A stretch of 64,000 bases of DNA, taken from Burkholderia gladioli (GTDB lineage Bacteria; Pseudomonadota; Gammaproteobacteria; Burkholderiales; Burkholderiaceae). Below are positions 54,658-64,000 of this stretch, in pieces (within the stretch, counting starts at the first letter, position 1; each line of letters begins with the position of its first letter). The notes beneath the pieces are model-generated. The model worked only from the letters and a program-made list of their open reading frames with translations. It made no database searches and was not told the DNA's origin. The translations under genes and the position numbers were made by a program. The DNA lies in contig NZ_CP009323.1 in NCBI RefSeq assembly GCF_000959725.1, positions 930,001 through 994,000 on the forward strand. The letters run 5' to 3'.

Positions 54658-55437
54658 ATGCTTTTCCTCCGTTCGCTGCTGCTACTCGTCTATTTCGTGC
54701 TCTACACGGTGCCCTACGCGACCGCCTGCTTCATCGCGTTCCCGTTCATGCGCCCGCATGCGCGCTACTGGATGGCGGCCGGCTGGTGCCGCTCGACGCT
54801 CGCCGTGGTGCGCGTGCTCAACGGCATCGACTACCGCATCGAGGGCATGGAGAACCTGCCCGACGGCCCCGCCGTGCTGCTCTCCAAGCACCAGTCGGCC
54901 TGGGAGACACTGGCCTTCCCGGCCCTGATGCCGCGTCCGCTCTGCTACGTGTTCAAGCGCGAGCTGCTCTACGTGCCCTTCTTCGGCTGGGCGCTGGGCC
55001 TGCTGCACATGGTCAACATCAATCGCAAGGAAGGGAAGAACGCCTTCGACTCGGTGATCCGCCAGGGCAAGAGCCGCCTCGCCGACGGCGCCTGGGTGAT
55101 CATGTTCCCCGAGGGCACGCGCACCCCGACCGGGCGCCAGGGCAAGTACAAGACGGGCGGCGCGCGCTTCGCGGTGGGCACCGGCGTGCCGGTGGTGCCG
55201 ATCGCCCATAACGCCGGCCGCGTCTGGCCGCGCAATTCGTTCAACAAGTATCCGGGTATAGTCACGGTGTCGATCGGCAAGCCGATCGATTCGCGCGGCC
55301 TCACGCCGGACCAGCTGAACCTTCGCGTCGAGCAGTGGATCGAAACGGAAATGCGCCGCATCGATCCGGATGCCTACCGCCACGAAAGCGGCGACGCGAA
55401 CGGCAACGCCCGATCGGCCGGCGCCGCACGACTCTGA
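54658..55437 (+). CDS. plsC: 1-acyl-sn-glycerol-3-phosphate acyltransferase
   Basis: The 259-residue protein has an N-terminal membrane helix (FLRSLLLLVYFVLYTVPYAT), then the acyltransferase motifs: LLSKHQSAWETLAFP (block I), the block II-III region (FFGWALGLLHMVNINRKEGKNA), MFPEGTRTPTGRQGKYKTGG (block III) and GVPVVPIAHNAG (block IV). Block I reads HQSAWE, so the acidic residue four positions on from His is Glu and not the usual Asp. It makes phosphatidic acid in the inner membrane. The first gene after gmhB. Confidence 0.94.
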   Translation: MLFLRSLLLLVYFVLYTVPYATACFIAFPFMRPHARYWMAAGWCRSTLAVVRVLNGIDYRIEGMENLPDGPAVLLSKHQSAWETLAFPALMPRPLCYVFKRELLYVPFFGWALGLLHMVNINRKEGKNAFDSVIRQGKSRLADGAWVIMFPEGTRTPTGRQGKYKTGGARFAVGTGVPVVPIAHNAGRVWPRNSFNKYPGIVTVSIGKPIDSRGLTPDQLNLRVEQWIETEMRRIDPDAYRHESGDANGNARSAGAARL

Positions 55438-55482
55438 TCCAAGGTTTCATTCATATTGCGCAACGCCCAACGAAGCGATCTG

Positions 55483-56328
55483 ATGCCCAAGCGTCCCAGG
55501 CCACGGCCCGCCGTCGTCGCACTCGATCACCACCAGCTCGATCTGCCGCTGTTCGACGGACCGCTCGCGCCCGCGCCTCCCGCTTCACCCTCGCCCGAGC
55601 GCGACCGCTCGCTGCGAAAGCTGACGCTGGACGGGCGCGTGCTCGAATACCGGCTCAAGCGCTCGGCGCGGCGCACCATCGGCTTCGCGATCGACGGCAG
55701 CGGCCTGTCGATCACGGCGCCGCGCTGGGTCACGCTCACCGACATCGAGGCGGCGATCGCCGAGAAGCGGCGCTGGATCTTCGCCAAGCTGGCCGAGTGG
55801 CAAACCCGCATCGAGCAGCGCGCGCTGCCGCAGATCGACTGGAAGGACGGCGCGCAGATTCCCTATCTCGGCAAGCCGGTGGCGATCACCATCGCCTCGG
55901 CCGACGGCACGCTGGCCTATGACGCCGAGCGCGCCGTGCTGGCGCTGGGCCTGCCCGCGCATGCCGACGCCCAGCAGATCAAGGATCGCGTGCAGGGCTG
56001 GCTGCAGGGCGAGGCCAAGCGTATCTTCGGCGAGCGCCTGCCGGTTTATGCACAGAAGCTCGGCGTGAGCTACCGTGCCTACGCGCTGTCCTCGGCCTCG
56101 ACGCGCTGGGGTAGTTGCTCCAGCGACGGCAAGATCCGCCTGAACTGGCGCCTGGTGCACTTCCCGATGTCGATCGTCGACTACGTGGTCGCGCACGAGC
56201 TCGCGCACCTGCGCGAGATGAACCACAGCCCCGCGTTCTGGCAGACCGTCGAATCGATCTTTCCCGAATTCCGCGAGGCGCGGCACACGCTCAAGCATCA
56301 TCCGCCCGAGCTGCTGCCGGCGCTCTGA
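55483..56328 (+). CDS. YgjP-type zinc metallopeptidase-like protein (DUF45, SprT-like)
   Basis: The ATG at 55483 gives 281 residues; an in-frame TTG at 55456 is a possible earlier start. The core reads RRTIGFAIDGSGLSITAPRW, EKRRWIFAKLAEW, then RWGSCSSDGKIRLNWRLVHFP and the zinc site DYVVAHELAHLREMNHSPAFW (HExxH plus a third His). The family is COG1451, which has nucleotide- or peptide-hydrolase-like assignments, and the substrate is unresolved. It closes the glyQ-plsC run and has a terminator (56360-56396). Confidence 0.9.
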   Translation: MPKRPRPRPAVVALDHHQLDLPLFDGPLAPAPPASPSPERDRSLRKLTLDGRVLEYRLKRSARRTIGFAIDGSGLSITAPRWVTLTDIEAAIAEKRRWIFAKLAEWQTRIEQRALPQIDWKDGAQIPYLGKPVAITIASADGTLAYDAERAVLALGLPAHADAQQIKDRVQGWLQGEAKRIFGERLPVYAQKLGVSYRAYALSSASTRWGSCSSDGKIRLNWRLVHFPMSIVDYVVAHELAHLREMNHSPAFWQTVESIFPEFREARHTLKHHPPELLPAL

Positions 56329-56359
56329 ACGCGCCCCGCTCGTTTTCCGGCTGCCATGC

Positions 56360-56396
56360 AAAACGGCGCTCCGCATGAAGCGGAACGCCGTTTTTT
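56360..56396. terminator. Bidirectional terminator between the metallopeptidase gene and gloA
   Basis: AAAACGGCG (56360-56368) pairs with CGCCGTTTT (56386-56394) and TCCGC pairs with GCGGA inside around ATGAA, with one mismatch. TTTTTT lies on the plus side (56391-56396), and AAAA on the left gives a T-run on the minus strand. Confidence 0.85.
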
Positions 56397-56447
56397 CATG
56401 GCCTTTCAAGGCCGGCGGCAGCGGGCGCGAGGCGCCCGCCCGATGGT

Positions 56448-56840
56448 TCAGTGCTGCGTCTTGCGCTGGATGAACTCGATCTTGTAGCCGTCCGGATCCT
56501 CGACGAAGGCGATCACGGTGGTGCCGTGCTTCATCGGGCCGGCCTCGCGCGTGACCTTGCCGCCCTGGGCCTTGATCCGGTCGCAGGCCGCGTAGGCATC
56601 GTCGACCTCGATCGCGAGGTGGCCGAAACCGTTGCCGAGTTCGTAGGACGGCGTATCCCAGTTGTGGGTCAGCTCGATCACCGTGCCCGCGCTTTCTTCC
56701 TCGTAACCGACGAAGGCGAGCGTGAACTTGCCTTCCGGGTAGTCGTCGCGGCGCAGCAGCTTCATCCCGAGCAGCTCGGTGTAGAACTGGATCGAGCGGT
56801 CGAGATCGCCGACGCGCAGCATCGTGTGCAGCATTCGCAT
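56448..56840 (-). CDS. gloA: Lactoylglutathione lyase (glyoxalase I)
   Basis: The 130-residue protein is a short metal-dependent glyoxalase [21 protein letters not shown] holds the first metal His, [30 protein letters not shown] holds the Glu and second His, and [13 protein letters not shown] holds the final Glu. It converts the methylglyoxal-glutathione hemithioacetal to lactoylglutathione. It lies 124 bases from rsmA on the same strand and is probably co-transcribed or read as an independent stress gene. Confidence 0.95.
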   Translation of the reverse strand: MRMLHTMLRVGDLDRSIQFYTELLGMKLLRRDDYPEGKFTLAFVGYEEESAGTVIELTHNWDTPSYELGNGFGHLAIEVDDAYAACDRIKAQGGKVTREAGPMKHGTTVIAFVEDPDGYKIEFIQRKTQH

Positions 56841-56964
56841 GGGGGGACTCCGTGGGGAACAGTCTTCTGGGAACGGCCGAATTTACCAGACGCGGAGAAT
56901 TTTCGCCGGGCGCAAATCGAACGGCTTACAGGCGCCCTTCGGCCGCGCCCGCCGCCAGCAAGCC

Positions 56965-57792
56965 TCAGCCGGCCGGGCGCGCGGCCGATACCGCCTGGGC
57001 CAGGCCCACGTATTCGTCGACCCCGACATCCTCGGCGCGGCGCGCCAGGTCGAAGCCGAGCGCATCGAAATCGATCGCGTCGCGATAGGCGCCGAGCGTG
57101 TTGCGCAGCATCTTGCGGCGCTGCGAGAAGGCGGCCGTGACCACCTCGCCGAGCACCGCGACATCGACCGCGGCCAGCTCGTGCGGCGCGTAGGGAATCA
57201 TCCGCACGATCGCCGAATCGACCTTCGGCGGCGGCTGGAACGATTCGGGCGGCACGTCGATCAGCTTGTCCATCACGTAGCGGTACTGCAGCATCACCGA
57301 CAGGCGGCTGAAGGCCTTGCTGCCCGGCTCGGCCACCATCCGCTCGACCACCTCGTTCTGCAGCATGAAGTGCTGGTCGACCACGCGCTCGGCGAAGTCC
57401 ATCAGGTGGAACAGCAGCGGGCTGGAGATGTTGTAGGGCAGGTTGCCGATGATGCGCAGCGAGGGCTTGTCGCCGGGCAGCGCCAGCGAGCCGAAGTCGA
57501 AGGCGAGCGCGTCGCCCGCGTGCAGTTCGAGCCGCTCGCCGAAGCGCTGCTTGAGGCGGCCGATCAGGTCGCGGTCGAGCTCGACCGCGTGCAGCGGCGA
57601 TTCCGGCGTGGCCAGGCGCTCGATCACGGGGCCCGTCAACGCGCCGAGGCCCGGCCCGATCTCGACCATGCGCTCGCCGCGCTCGGGGCGAATCGCATTG
57701 ACGATCGAATCGATCACGCCGAGATCGACGAGAAAATTCTGCCCGAAGCGCTTGCGCGCGAAGTGTCCCTGGTGCTGTCTGCTGTTCGACAT
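56965..57792 (-). CDS. rsmA: 16S rRNA m6-2A1518/A1519 dimethyltransferase
   Basis: The 275-residue KsgA-type enzyme has [19 protein letters not shown], the SAM motif [23 protein letters not shown], and the catalytic [15 protein letters not shown] (NLPY). The C-terminal helical domain ([14 protein letters not shown] and [14 protein letters not shown]) is complete. It dimethylates two adenosines in helix 45 late in small-subunit assembly. It follows pdxA 36 bases later in the minus direction, the same gene order as E. coli surA-pdxA-rsmA. Confidence 0.96.
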   Translation of the reverse strand: MSNSRQHQGHFARKRFGQNFLVDLGVIDSIVNAIRPERGERMVEIGPGLGALTGPVIERLATPESPLHAVELDRDLIGRLKQRFGERLELHAGDALAFDFGSLALPGDKPSLRIIGNLPYNISSPLLFHLMDFAERVVDQHFMLQNEVVERMVAEPGSKAFSRLSVMLQYRYVMDKLIDVPPESFQPPPKVDSAIVRMIPYAPHELAAVDVAVLGEVVTAAFSQRRKMLRNTLGAYRDAIDFDALGFDLARRAEDVGVDEYVGLAQAVSAARPAG

Positions 57793-57828
57793 CGAATCCG
57801 GAAAAACGAAAAAAGGCGGACCGGGAAT

Positions 57829-58830
57829 TCAGTCCGCGCGTGCCTGGAGGCGGTGGCGCGCCATCGCGACGGCGGTATCGAGCGCCGCGATCATGCTGCC
57901 GCAATCGGCGCGGCCGGAACCGGCCAGGTCGAGCGCCGTGCCATGGTCGACCGAGGTGCGCACGATCGGCAGGCCGAGCGTGACATTGATGCCCTCGCCG
58001 AAGGTGGCGTACTTGAGGACCGGCAGGCCCTGGTCATGGAACATCGCGAGCACGCAGTCGGCCTGCTCGAGATAACGCGGCTGGAACAGCGTGTCGGCCG
58101 GATAGGGGCCGCGCGCGTCGATGCCGGCCTGCTGCGCGCGCGCCAGCGCCGGCGAGATCACGTCGATTTCCTCGCGGCCCAGGTAGCCGTTCTCGCCCGC
58201 GTGCGGATTGAGCCCGGTGACCAGGATGCGCGGCGCGGCGAGGCCGAAATGGCGGCGCAGGTCGCCGTCGATGATGCTCAGCGTCTCGACCAGCCCCTCG
58301 ATCGAGAGCGCGGCGGAAACGTCCCTGAGCGGCAGGTGCGTGGTGGCCAGCGCGACGCGCAAGGGCCGCTCTCCGGTGCCCGCCAGCATCATCACCACGC
58401 GCGGCGTGGCGGTGCGCTCGGCCAGGTATTCGGTATGGCCGGTGAAGGGCACGCCGGCGTCGTTGATGGTGCTCTTCTGCAGCGGCGCGGTGACGATCGC
58501 GTCGTAGTCGCCCGCCAGCGCGCCGTCGATCGCCGCATCGAGCAGGCCCAGCACGTAAAGACCGTTGCCGGCATCGAGCCGGCCCGCTTGCGCAGGCACC
58601 GCGAGCGGCCGATGCGCGAGTTTCACGCGGCCATCGGCGCCGAGCCGCTCGGCATCCACGCCGACCGCCGCCGCGCGCTCGGCGAACAGCGCCGCGTCGC
58701 ACAACACCTCGAAGCGCGCGTCAGGCCAGCGATCGGCCGCCTGGGCCAGCGCGCGCGCGCTCAGCTCCGGGCCGACCCCGGCCGGCTCGCCGGTCGTGAT
58801 CGCGATGCGCAGGGGCTGGGCGGCTCGCAT
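57829..58830 (-). CDS. pdxA: 4-hydroxythreonine-4-phosphate dehydrogenase
   Basis: The 333-residue protein starts [23 protein letters not shown], the PdxA opening. Metal-binding His and Asp lie in [38 protein letters not shown] and the C-terminal [20 protein letters not shown]. It oxidises 4-phosphohydroxy-threonine in pyridoxal-phosphate synthesis. It lies 11 bases after surA in the minus direction and 36 before rsmA, so translational coupling is likely. Confidence 0.96.
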   Translation of the reverse strand: MRAAQPLRIAITTGEPAGVGPELSARALAQAADRWPDARFEVLCDAALFAERAAAVGVDAERLGADGRVKLAHRPLAVPAQAGRLDAGNGLYVLGLLDAAIDGALAGDYDAIVTAPLQKSTINDAGVPFTGHTEYLAERTATPRVVMMLAGTGERPLRVALATTHLPLRDVSAALSIEGLVETLSIIDGDLRRHFGLAAPRILVTGLNPHAGENGYLGREEIDVISPALARAQQAGIDARGPYPADTLFQPRYLEQADCVLAMFHDQGLPVLKYATFGEGINVTLGLPIVRTSVDHGTALDLAGSGRADCGSMIAALDTAVAMARHRLQARAD

Positions 58831-58841
58831 GACGGCGGGGC

Positions 58842-60197
58842 TCAGGGTTGCGGCTGGCCGATCTTGATCTGCACGTAGGACGAATCGCGCAGCTCGCGCA
58901 GCCAGTCGGCATAGGCCTGCTCGGCCTTGCGCTGGCCGATCGCCTGGCGTGCGATGTCCATCTGCTTCTGCACCGAGCCTTCCGCGTCGCGGCGGCCCAG
59001 CACCTGGATCAGGTGGTAGCCGTATTCGGTGCGCACCGGCTGGCTGATCTGGCCGTCCTGCAGCTGGCTCATGGCGCGCTCGAATTCCGGCACCGTCTCG
59101 CCCGGGCTGATCCAGCCGAGATCGCCGCCCTGCGAGGCCGAGCCGTCCTGCGAATAGGTGCGCGCGAAGTTGGCGAAATCGCCGCCCGCCTCGATCTGGT
59201 TGCGGATGTCGATCAGTTGCTGGCGCGCCTGCGATTCGGACTTGCCCTCGCCCACGCGCAACAGGATGTGGCGCACGTGGGTCTGCACGATCTTGGGCGA
59301 GGCACCCACGGTACCCGAGGCCGGGCGGCGGTCGACCAGGCGCACGATCTCGAAGCCGTCCGGCACGCGGATCAGGTTCGGGCTGACCTGGCCGGGGCGC
59401 AGTTGCGAAACCGCCTGCACCACGTCGGCCGGCAGCGAGCCGGGCGCCTTGAAGCCGAGATCGCCGCCGGTCTTGGCGTCCTTCGCCTCGGAGGAATTCC
59501 TGGCGAGCTTCTCGAAGTCGGCGCCGGAAGCCAGCGCCTGCTTGAGCAGGCCGTCGGCCTTCTTCTGCGCGGTGTCGATCTGGTCCTGCGGCGCGTTCTG
59601 CGGCGCGGCCACGAAGATGTGCTCGAGCCGCACGTCCTGCTGCGAACCCGAATTCGGGCCGCGCTGGCTGGCGATGTAGCTGGCCACCTCGGCGTCGGTC
59701 ACGGTGATCTTGCTGTCGACTTCCTTCTCGCGCAGGCGCGAGAGGATCAGCTCGTTGCGCGCGTCGCCGGAGAAGGTGCTCCAGGGCACGCCGAGCGCCT
59801 CGAGCTGGGCGCGGTACTGGTCGACCGTCATGCCGTTGGCGGCGGCCAGGCGCTGCAGCGTGCTCTGCACGGTGGCGTCGCTGACCTCGATCCCGTCGTC
59901 CTTGGCCTTCTGCAGCTGGATCCGCTCGACCACCATCTGGTTGAGCACCTGCGAGCGCAGCTCGTCGGGCGGCGGCACCGGCACCTTCTGCTGCTGCAGC
60001 CGGCGCGAGATCAGGCCGACCCGCTGGTCGAGCTCGCGTGCCGTGATCACGCCGTTGTTGACGACCGCCACGACCTCGTCGGCCAGCGTCGCGCCGCTCG
60101 AACCGAGCGCCTGCGCGGCCGCCGGCGTGACGGACAGCAGCGACATGACGGCCGCGAGGCCCGACACGATTGCTGCGAAGCGAAGGGATTTCTTCAT
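58842..60197 (-). CDS. surA: Periplasmic chaperone and peptidyl-prolyl isomerase SurA
   Basis: ATG 60195-60197 gives 451 residues with the signal peptide [20 protein letters not shown]...AAAQA. The SurA_N core ([38 protein letters not shown]) leads into two parvulin domains ([12 protein letters not shown]... and [20 protein letters not shown]) with [19 protein letters not shown]. It escorts outer-membrane proteins, including LptD and porins, to the BAM complex. It is preceded by lptD, which is a client. Confidence 0.96.
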   Translation of the reverse strand: MKKSLRFAAIVSGLAAVMSLLSVTPAAAQALGSSGATLADEVVAVVNNGVITARELDQRVGLISRRLQQQKVPVPPPDELRSQVLNQMVVERIQLQKAKDDGIEVSDATVQSTLQRLAAANGMTVDQYRAQLEALGVPWSTFSGDARNELILSRLREKEVDSKITVTDAEVASYIASQRGPNSGSQQDVRLEHIFVAAPQNAPQDQIDTAQKKADGLLKQALASGADFEKLARNSSEAKDAKTGGDLGFKAPGSLPADVVQAVSQLRPGQVSPNLIRVPDGFEIVRLVDRRPASGTVGASPKIVQTHVRHILLRVGEGKSESQARQQLIDIRNQIEAGGDFANFARTYSQDGSASQGGDLGWISPGETVPEFERAMSQLQDGQISQPVRTEYGYHLIQVLGRRDAEGSVQKQMDIARQAIGQRKAEQAYADWLRELRDSSYVQIKIGQPQP

Positions 60198-60252
60198 TGC
60201 CACAAAGACTCCATTGAAAGCTGGCTGGGCCGGCGCCGCGTCAGGGCGAAAG

Positions 60253-62613
60253 TTAGTCATAGTTGCTGAATCGGGCCTGCGGCGGCGGGGCCGGCGGCAG
60301 CGGCGTGTAGCCGGGGACACCGCCCTTGAAGGCGGCCACCAGGCCATTGTCGATGTTCGACAGTCCCTTCAGGGTCAGCTGCGCCATGAAGCGCGTGGCC
60401 GAGCTCTGCTGACCGGAAAGGTTCACGCCGTTGGCGGTGCGCTGCACGCCCACGCCCACTGCCCAGCAGTCGGCATCGTACTGGAAGCCGAGTAGACCGT
60501 CGACCACGCGCTTGCCGGCCAGATCGTAGTTGAAGCGGCCGACCGCGTAGAGGTGCTGGGTCAGCGGCCACTGGCCGGAAACCAGGATCTGGTTGATCGG
60601 CTCGTTGACCAGGGTCGAGGCGTTGGCCCGCGTGTAGCGATAGGCGACGTTGAGCACGCGCCGCTCGCCTGGGCTGTAGCCGAAGCCGATGCTCGACTTC
60701 ACCAGCTGGTTGTTGTCGGCGTTGTACTGGAAGGCCGTCTCCGACGCGAAGCCGGCGCCGAGCTTGAGCGAGGCGCCGACGATCAGGTCCGAGTGCCGCG
60801 CCTGGGTCGGCGCCTGGGTCGGGTCGAGCGTGACGCGCTGGTCGGTGAAGTAGTACTGCTGCGCGATCACGAAGCGCGCGCGCTCGTCGCCGGTGGCGGC
60901 GTCCAGGAAACGCGTGGTGAGCGCCGCGGTCAGGCGGTTCTCGTCCGAGATCCGGTCGTTGCCGACGAAGGTGTTGGTGGTGAAGATCTCGGCCAGCCCG
61001 AAATCCGATTCGGCCGTGTCGAACAGCGGCGCGTCGAGCTGGTTGCGGTACGGCGTGTAGACGTAGTAGAGCCTCGGCTCCAGCGTCTGGATGAAGTCCT
61101 GCCCGAACAGGCGCACCGAGCGGTCGAACACCAGCCCGGTGTCGAGCGACAGCGTCGGGATCGAGTAGGTGAAGCGCTTCGGCTGGCCCGGGACACCGCC
61201 CGTGGTGTTGGTCAGGTCGTACGAGGCGAGGTGCAGCTGCGCCTTCGGCACGATGAAGTAGCCGGGACCGTAGACGCCGTACGAGACGTACGGGTTGAAC
61301 ATCACGCGATCGCCTTCGGGCTGGTCCGCCGTGGTGATCTTGAAACGCGTGTAGTCGGCCTCGGCGCCGAAGTCGAAGCCGCCGACGTTGTACTTCGCGT
61401 ACTTCACGTTCAACTGCGGCTCGCGTCCGTAAGGCGCGATCGACGGCTGCAGCGTCTGCCAGTGCTGGTAGCGCGTGAGGATCGACCAGGGACCGTTGTT
61501 GTAGGTCAGGCCGGCTTCCTGCTGGTACAGCGTCTGGGTGCCGTTGGCGAACTGGTTGGTCGACCCGAGATCGCCCGGGTAGGCTTGGTCCGACACCTTG
61601 TTGTAGTAAACGTAGCCGCCGAAACCGTTGCCGAAGCTCTGCTGATGCTGGATGTAGAGCGCGTAGCGATTGCGATGCGCGACCCGGTCGTCCGGCAGGA
61701 ACTCGCCAGTGATGCCGCCCGAGTAGGTCGGCGACAGGTAGCGATACTCGGCCCGCGTGAACACGCCGCGCTTGGAGATGAGCTCCGGCGTCAGCGTCAG
61801 GTCGCGGTTCGGCGCGATGTTGAAGTAGTACGGCACCGCCAGTTCGAAACCATTGGTCGAACTCAGCGAGAAGGTCGGCGGCAGGAAGCCGCTGCGCCGC
61901 TCGCCCGACAGCGGGAAGGTCAGCCAGGGGCTCGCGAAGATCGGCACGCCCTGGAAAAACAGCGTGCCGTTGCGCGCCACGCCCTCGTCCGCGCCGGTGT
62001 CGAATTCGAAGCGGCTGCCCTTGATGTACCAGGCCGGGTTCGCGCACTGGCAGGCCGAGTAGGTCGCATCGGTCATCACCGAGCGCTCGCTGTCGAGCAG
62101 CTCCGCCTGTTGCGCGCTGCCCGAGCCGCCGGTGGCCGTGAAGCGGTACTTCGGCGTGGCCATCGTGCCCTGGTTCGCCTCGACCTTCAGGTGCGCTTCC
62201 GGGCCGTAGAAGGTCGAGCCGTTGCCCGACACCGTGACCTTGCCATAGGCATCGGCCATGTCGGTGTCCTGATCGTAGTGCAGCGCATCGGCCTTGACGA
62301 CGGTGGTGCCGCGTCGCAACTCCGCCGAGCCCTTGGCGGCCAGGTCCTGATCGGTGGTGCCGCTGGTGTGGTCGGCCAGCACGAAACCGGCCGGCTTCGA
62401 GCCGGGACGCAGCGGATGCTCCTCGAGCTGGGGCGCCAGACGCAGGTCCCACGGCGACGCTCCGAGCGGCTGCGGATCCGCGGCCGCGCCCGCGAGCTGC
62501 GCCTGGGCGACCGCGGGCACGAAGCCGGGGACGGCGAGCAGGGCGACCGCGAGGCGTCGCTTGCGCATCGCGGGCTCGCGGGATACGAGCGGGAAAATCA
62601 GTTTAGGCGGCAT
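60253..62613 (-). CDS. lptD: LPS-assembly outer-membrane protein LptD
   Basis: From the ATG at 62611-62613 ([20 protein letters not shown]) the product is 786 residues; a second ATG at 62566-62568 ([13 protein letters not shown]) gives a tidier signal peptide and is equally possible. The mature protein has an OstA N-terminal beta-jellyroll ([20 protein letters not shown]...) and a C-terminal barrel ([40 protein letters not shown]), with the CQCANP cysteines and one DADCWAVGV Cys near the end. It inserts lipopolysaccharide into the outer leaflet with LptE. surA lies 55 bases downstream and pdxA after it. A Glu/Asp end (FSNYD) closes the protein. Confidence 0.93.
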   Translation of the reverse strand: MPPKLIFPLVSREPAMRKRRLAVALLAVPGFVPAVAQAQLAGAAADPQPLGASPWDLRLAPQLEEHPLRPGSKPAGFVLADHTSGTTDQDLAAKGSAELRRGTTVVKADALHYDQDTDMADAYGKVTVSGNGSTFYGPEAHLKVEANQGTMATPKYRFTATGGSGSAQQAELLDSERSVMTDATYSACQCANPAWYIKGSRFEFDTGADEGVARNGTLFFQGVPIFASPWLTFPLSGERRSGFLPPTFSLSSTNGFELAVPYYFNIAPNRDLTLTPELISKRGVFTRAEYRYLSPTYSGGITGEFLPDDRVAHRNRYALYIQHQQSFGNGFGGYVYYNKVSDQAYPGDLGSTNQFANGTQTLYQQEAGLTYNNGPWSILTRYQHWQTLQPSIAPYGREPQLNVKYAKYNVGGFDFGAEADYTRFKITTADQPEGDRVMFNPYVSYGVYGPGYFIVPKAQLHLASYDLTNTTGGVPGQPKRFTYSIPTLSLDTGLVFDRSVRLFGQDFIQTLEPRLYYVYTPYRNQLDAPLFDTAESDFGLAEIFTTNTFVGNDRISDENRLTAALTTRFLDAATGDERARFVIAQQYYFTDQRVTLDPTQAPTQARHSDLIVGASLKLGAGFASETAFQYNADNNQLVKSSIGFGYSPGERRVLNVAYRYTRANASTLVNEPINQILVSGQWPLTQHLYAVGRFNYDLAGKRVVDGLLGFQYDADCWAVGVGVQRTANGVNLSGQQSSATRFMAQLTLKGLSNIDNGLVAAFKGGVPGYTPLPPAPPPQARFSNYD

Positions 62614-62845
62614 CGATATCGGGCGAATCGGCCCCGTCAGGCCCCGGCGTTCGCGCATCGCGGACCACGCGATCAAGCCGTGACGGCGACGGGGCGCACA
62701 CGAGCCAAGGCGATCGGCGGGGGCAACGAGGGGCCGCAGGCGCGCTGCGAACCCGCGACCGGCGGGGATTGACACGGGACGCGTCAAAAAAGTCGTGGGG
62801 TATTATATGGCAAGACGTTCCCCCCTCCCCCGAGTTTCCGTTTCG
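62614..62845. promoter_or_regulatory. Divergent control region between lptD and amgK
   Basis: TTGAC (62769-62773) and GTCAA (62783-62787) are inverted around nine bases, with GACGCGTC (62778-62785) overlapping the second arm. TATTAT (62801-62806) is a candidate -10 promoter element for amgK, but the TTGACA at 62769 is too far away (26 bases) to be its -35. The region up to 62845 shows no gene. Confidence 0.4.
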
Positions 62846-63907
62846 ATGACGCCCCCTTCCCCCGCCCAGTCTCCCGCTCCCGCCGCCGACAGCCGCCTCG
62901 ATCAACTGCGCGCCTGGCTGGCGACGCACGCGGACCGCCACGCGCTGGCGCTCGACACGCTCGCCCCGGCCTCGGCCGACGCCAGCTTCCGGCGCTATTT
63001 CCGGCTCGCGAGCGGCACCGAACCCGGCGGCACGGCGATCGCGGTGGATGCGCCGCCGCCCGAGAAATGCCGCGAGTTCGTGCAGATCGCCGGGCTGCTC
63101 GCGGCCGCCGGCCTGCATGCGCCGCGGGTGCTCGAAGTCGACCTGGAAGCGGGCTTCATGCTGGTTTCCGACCTCGGCACCGCCACCTACATCGGCGCGC
63201 TCGCCCCGGCCGATACCGCCGCCGCGAAGCCCTTGCTGCGAGCCGCCATCGATGCGCTGGTGCGCTGGCAGCTCAGCTCGCGCGAAGGCGTGCTGCCCGT
63301 CTTCGACGAGGCTTTCCTGCGCCGCGAGATGGAGCTGATGCCCGAGTGGTACGTCGGCCGCCACCTGGGCAGGACGCTCGACGAGCGCCAGCGCGGCGTG
63401 CTCGACCGAACCTTCGCCCTGCTGGTGGCGAACTCGTTGTCGCAGCCCCATGGCTATATGCTGCGTGACTTCATGCCACGCAACCTGATGATCTGCGAGC
63501 CGAATCCCGGCGTGCTGGACTTCCAGGACGCGGTCTGGGGGCCGCTAGCCTACGATGTCGTCTCGCTGCTGCGCGATGCCTTCATCAGCTGGGACGAGGA
63601 GTTCGAGCTCGACTGCTTCGCCTATTACTGGGAGCAGGCCAGGAAGGCCGGCCTGCCGGTCGACGCCGATTTCGGCGAGTTCTACCGCCAGCTCGAATGG
63701 ACCGGCCTGCAGCGCCATATCAAGGTGCTCGGGCTGTTCCCGCGCATCCACTACCGGGACGGCAAGCCGCGTTACCTCGACGACCTGCCGCGCTTCCTCG
63801 CCTACGCGCGCAAGGTGGCGCAGCGCTACCGGCCGCTCGCGCCGTTCGCGAACCTGCTCGACGAGCTCGAGGGACAGTCGTCCGTCGAGGTCGGCTACAC
63901 GTTCTGA
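62846..63907 (+). CDS. amgK: N-acetylmuramate/N-acetylglucosamine kinase-like phosphotransferase (AmgK)
   Basis: From ATG 62846 (MTPPSPAQSP) the protein has 353 residues; in-frame GTG 62795 and ATG 62807 are possible. It has the APH-like kinase fold: TLAPASADASFRRYFRLASGT, the DLGTATYIGAL linker, the catalytic loop HGYMLRDFMPRNLMICEPN and the magnesium motif GVLDFQDAVWGPLAYDVVSLLRD. In AmgK the loop is usually HRDYHSRN, so LRDFMPRN keeps the catalytic Asp and Asn and replaces the first His by Leu. It phosphorylates anomeric cell-wall amino sugars for UDP-MurNAc recycling. It is usually followed by murU; only the first bases after it are in the window. Confidence 0.88.
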   Translation: MTPPSPAQSPAPAADSRLDQLRAWLATHADRHALALDTLAPASADASFRRYFRLASGTEPGGTAIAVDAPPPEKCREFVQIAGLLAAAGLHAPRVLEVDLEAGFMLVSDLGTATYIGALAPADTAAAKPLLRAAIDALVRWQLSSREGVLPVFDEAFLRREMELMPEWYVGRHLGRTLDERQRGVLDRTFALLVANSLSQPHGYMLRDFMPRNLMICEPNPGVLDFQDAVWGPLAYDVVSLLRDAFISWDEEFELDCFAYYWEQARKAGLPVDADFGEFYRQLEWTGLQRHIKVLGLFPRIHYRDGKPRYLDDLPRFLAYARKVAQRYRPLAPFANLLDELEGQSSVEVGYTF

Positions 63908-64000
63908 ATGCGGAATCGCCTGCCGCCGCGCCCGACAAGCCTTACCTCGCCCTACCCGTCGTTACCCGACCTTATCCGCCCTTGCCCGACATGACCGCCG
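63908..64000 (+). other. Start of the intergenic region after amgK, cut by the window edge
   Basis: The last 93 bases contain pyrimidine-rich repeats of the type CCTTACC/CCCTACC/CTTATCC. An ATG at 63991 could begin the next gene, expected to be murU, but ten bases are too few to call it. Confidence 0.3.

Noticed and set aside
56824..58878. Plus-strand frame of about 680 codons antisense to rsmA and pdxA
   Set aside because: Both minus-strand genes have intact family motifs. This frame has no motif and a shadow composition.
60553..62772. Plus-strand frame of about 740 codons antisense to lptD
   Set aside because: The minus strand encodes an unmistakable LptD. The antisense product has Arg/Val-rich shadow composition.
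63991..64000. ATG at the right edge as the start of murU
   Set aside because: Only ten bases are visible, too few to support a call even though murU often follows amgK.

Overview
The window is high-GC chromosomal DNA whose proteins and gene order are those of a Burkholderia (Betaproteobacteria), most likely the plant-associated gladioli/glumae/plantarii side of the genus. The species placement is inference: it rests on the G+C-rich codon use, the lptD-surA-pdxA-rsmA-gloA and miaB-phoH-ybeY-corC-lnt gene orders, the porin ending in Phe, and the NodT/EmrA/EmrB efflux set. I see no rRNA, tRNA, CRISPR array, insertion sequence, integrase or prophage gene.

Layout. 1-12 kb is accessory metabolism and transport: the tail of an AraC regulator, a GNAT acetyltransferase, an AraJ-like MFS pump, a GlcG/HbpS-like protein, a LysR regulator, an orphan PhnD-like binding protein, a porin divergent from an orphan glycine-betaine-type binding protein, a fatty acid desaturase, a small secreted unknown, and a DHA2 pump divergent from its LysR regulator. 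12-18.7 kb holds a membrane-anchored unknown, a very long bifunctional penicillin-binding protein and a Tat-exported metallophosphatase. 18.7-24 kb is a TetR-regulated tripartite efflux cassette (tetR / emrA-emrB-nodT). Its emrA reading frame is broken by one base, and its control region holds two tandem palindromes. 24-31.4 kb holds a galactonate dehydratase with its GntR regulator, an orphan CopD, a diheme plus triheme cytochrome c pair, and the RNA helicase RhlE. 31.4-33 kb has a flavin-split-barrel-like protein and a ferritin-like diiron protein.

33.4-39.5 kb is the glycerol regulon: glpR, a mini winged-helix protein, a small lipoprotein, glpD, glpK and glpF. Palindromes with TTCG/CGAA half-sites lie in front of glpR and glpD, so glycerol would enter by GlpF, be phosphorylated by GlpK and oxidised by GlpD under GlpR repression. 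39.7-41.3 kb is a HAD phosphatase convergent with an XRE-cupin regulator. 41.7-48.7 kb is the housekeeping run miaB-phoH-ybeY-chaC-corC-lnt (tRNA modification, RNA metabolism, glutathione turnover, lipoprotein acylation). 48.8-56.3 kb carries a TPR-glycosyltransferase-like protein, then glyQ-glyS-gmhB-plsC and a YgjP-type metallopeptidase. 56.4-62.6 kb, on the minus strand, is the envelope-biogenesis cluster lptD-surA-pdxA-rsmA with gloA. amgK (cell-wall sugar recycling) diverges from lptD at the right end.

No wholly new multi-gene system stands out. The most interesting departures from the expected are the emrA frameshift with an ATGA overlap, the tandem operators in front of it, the histone-H1-like tail on its TetR regulator, the YbeY fusion, the altered NPA boxes of GlpF, and a terminator-like hairpin in the rhlE leader.
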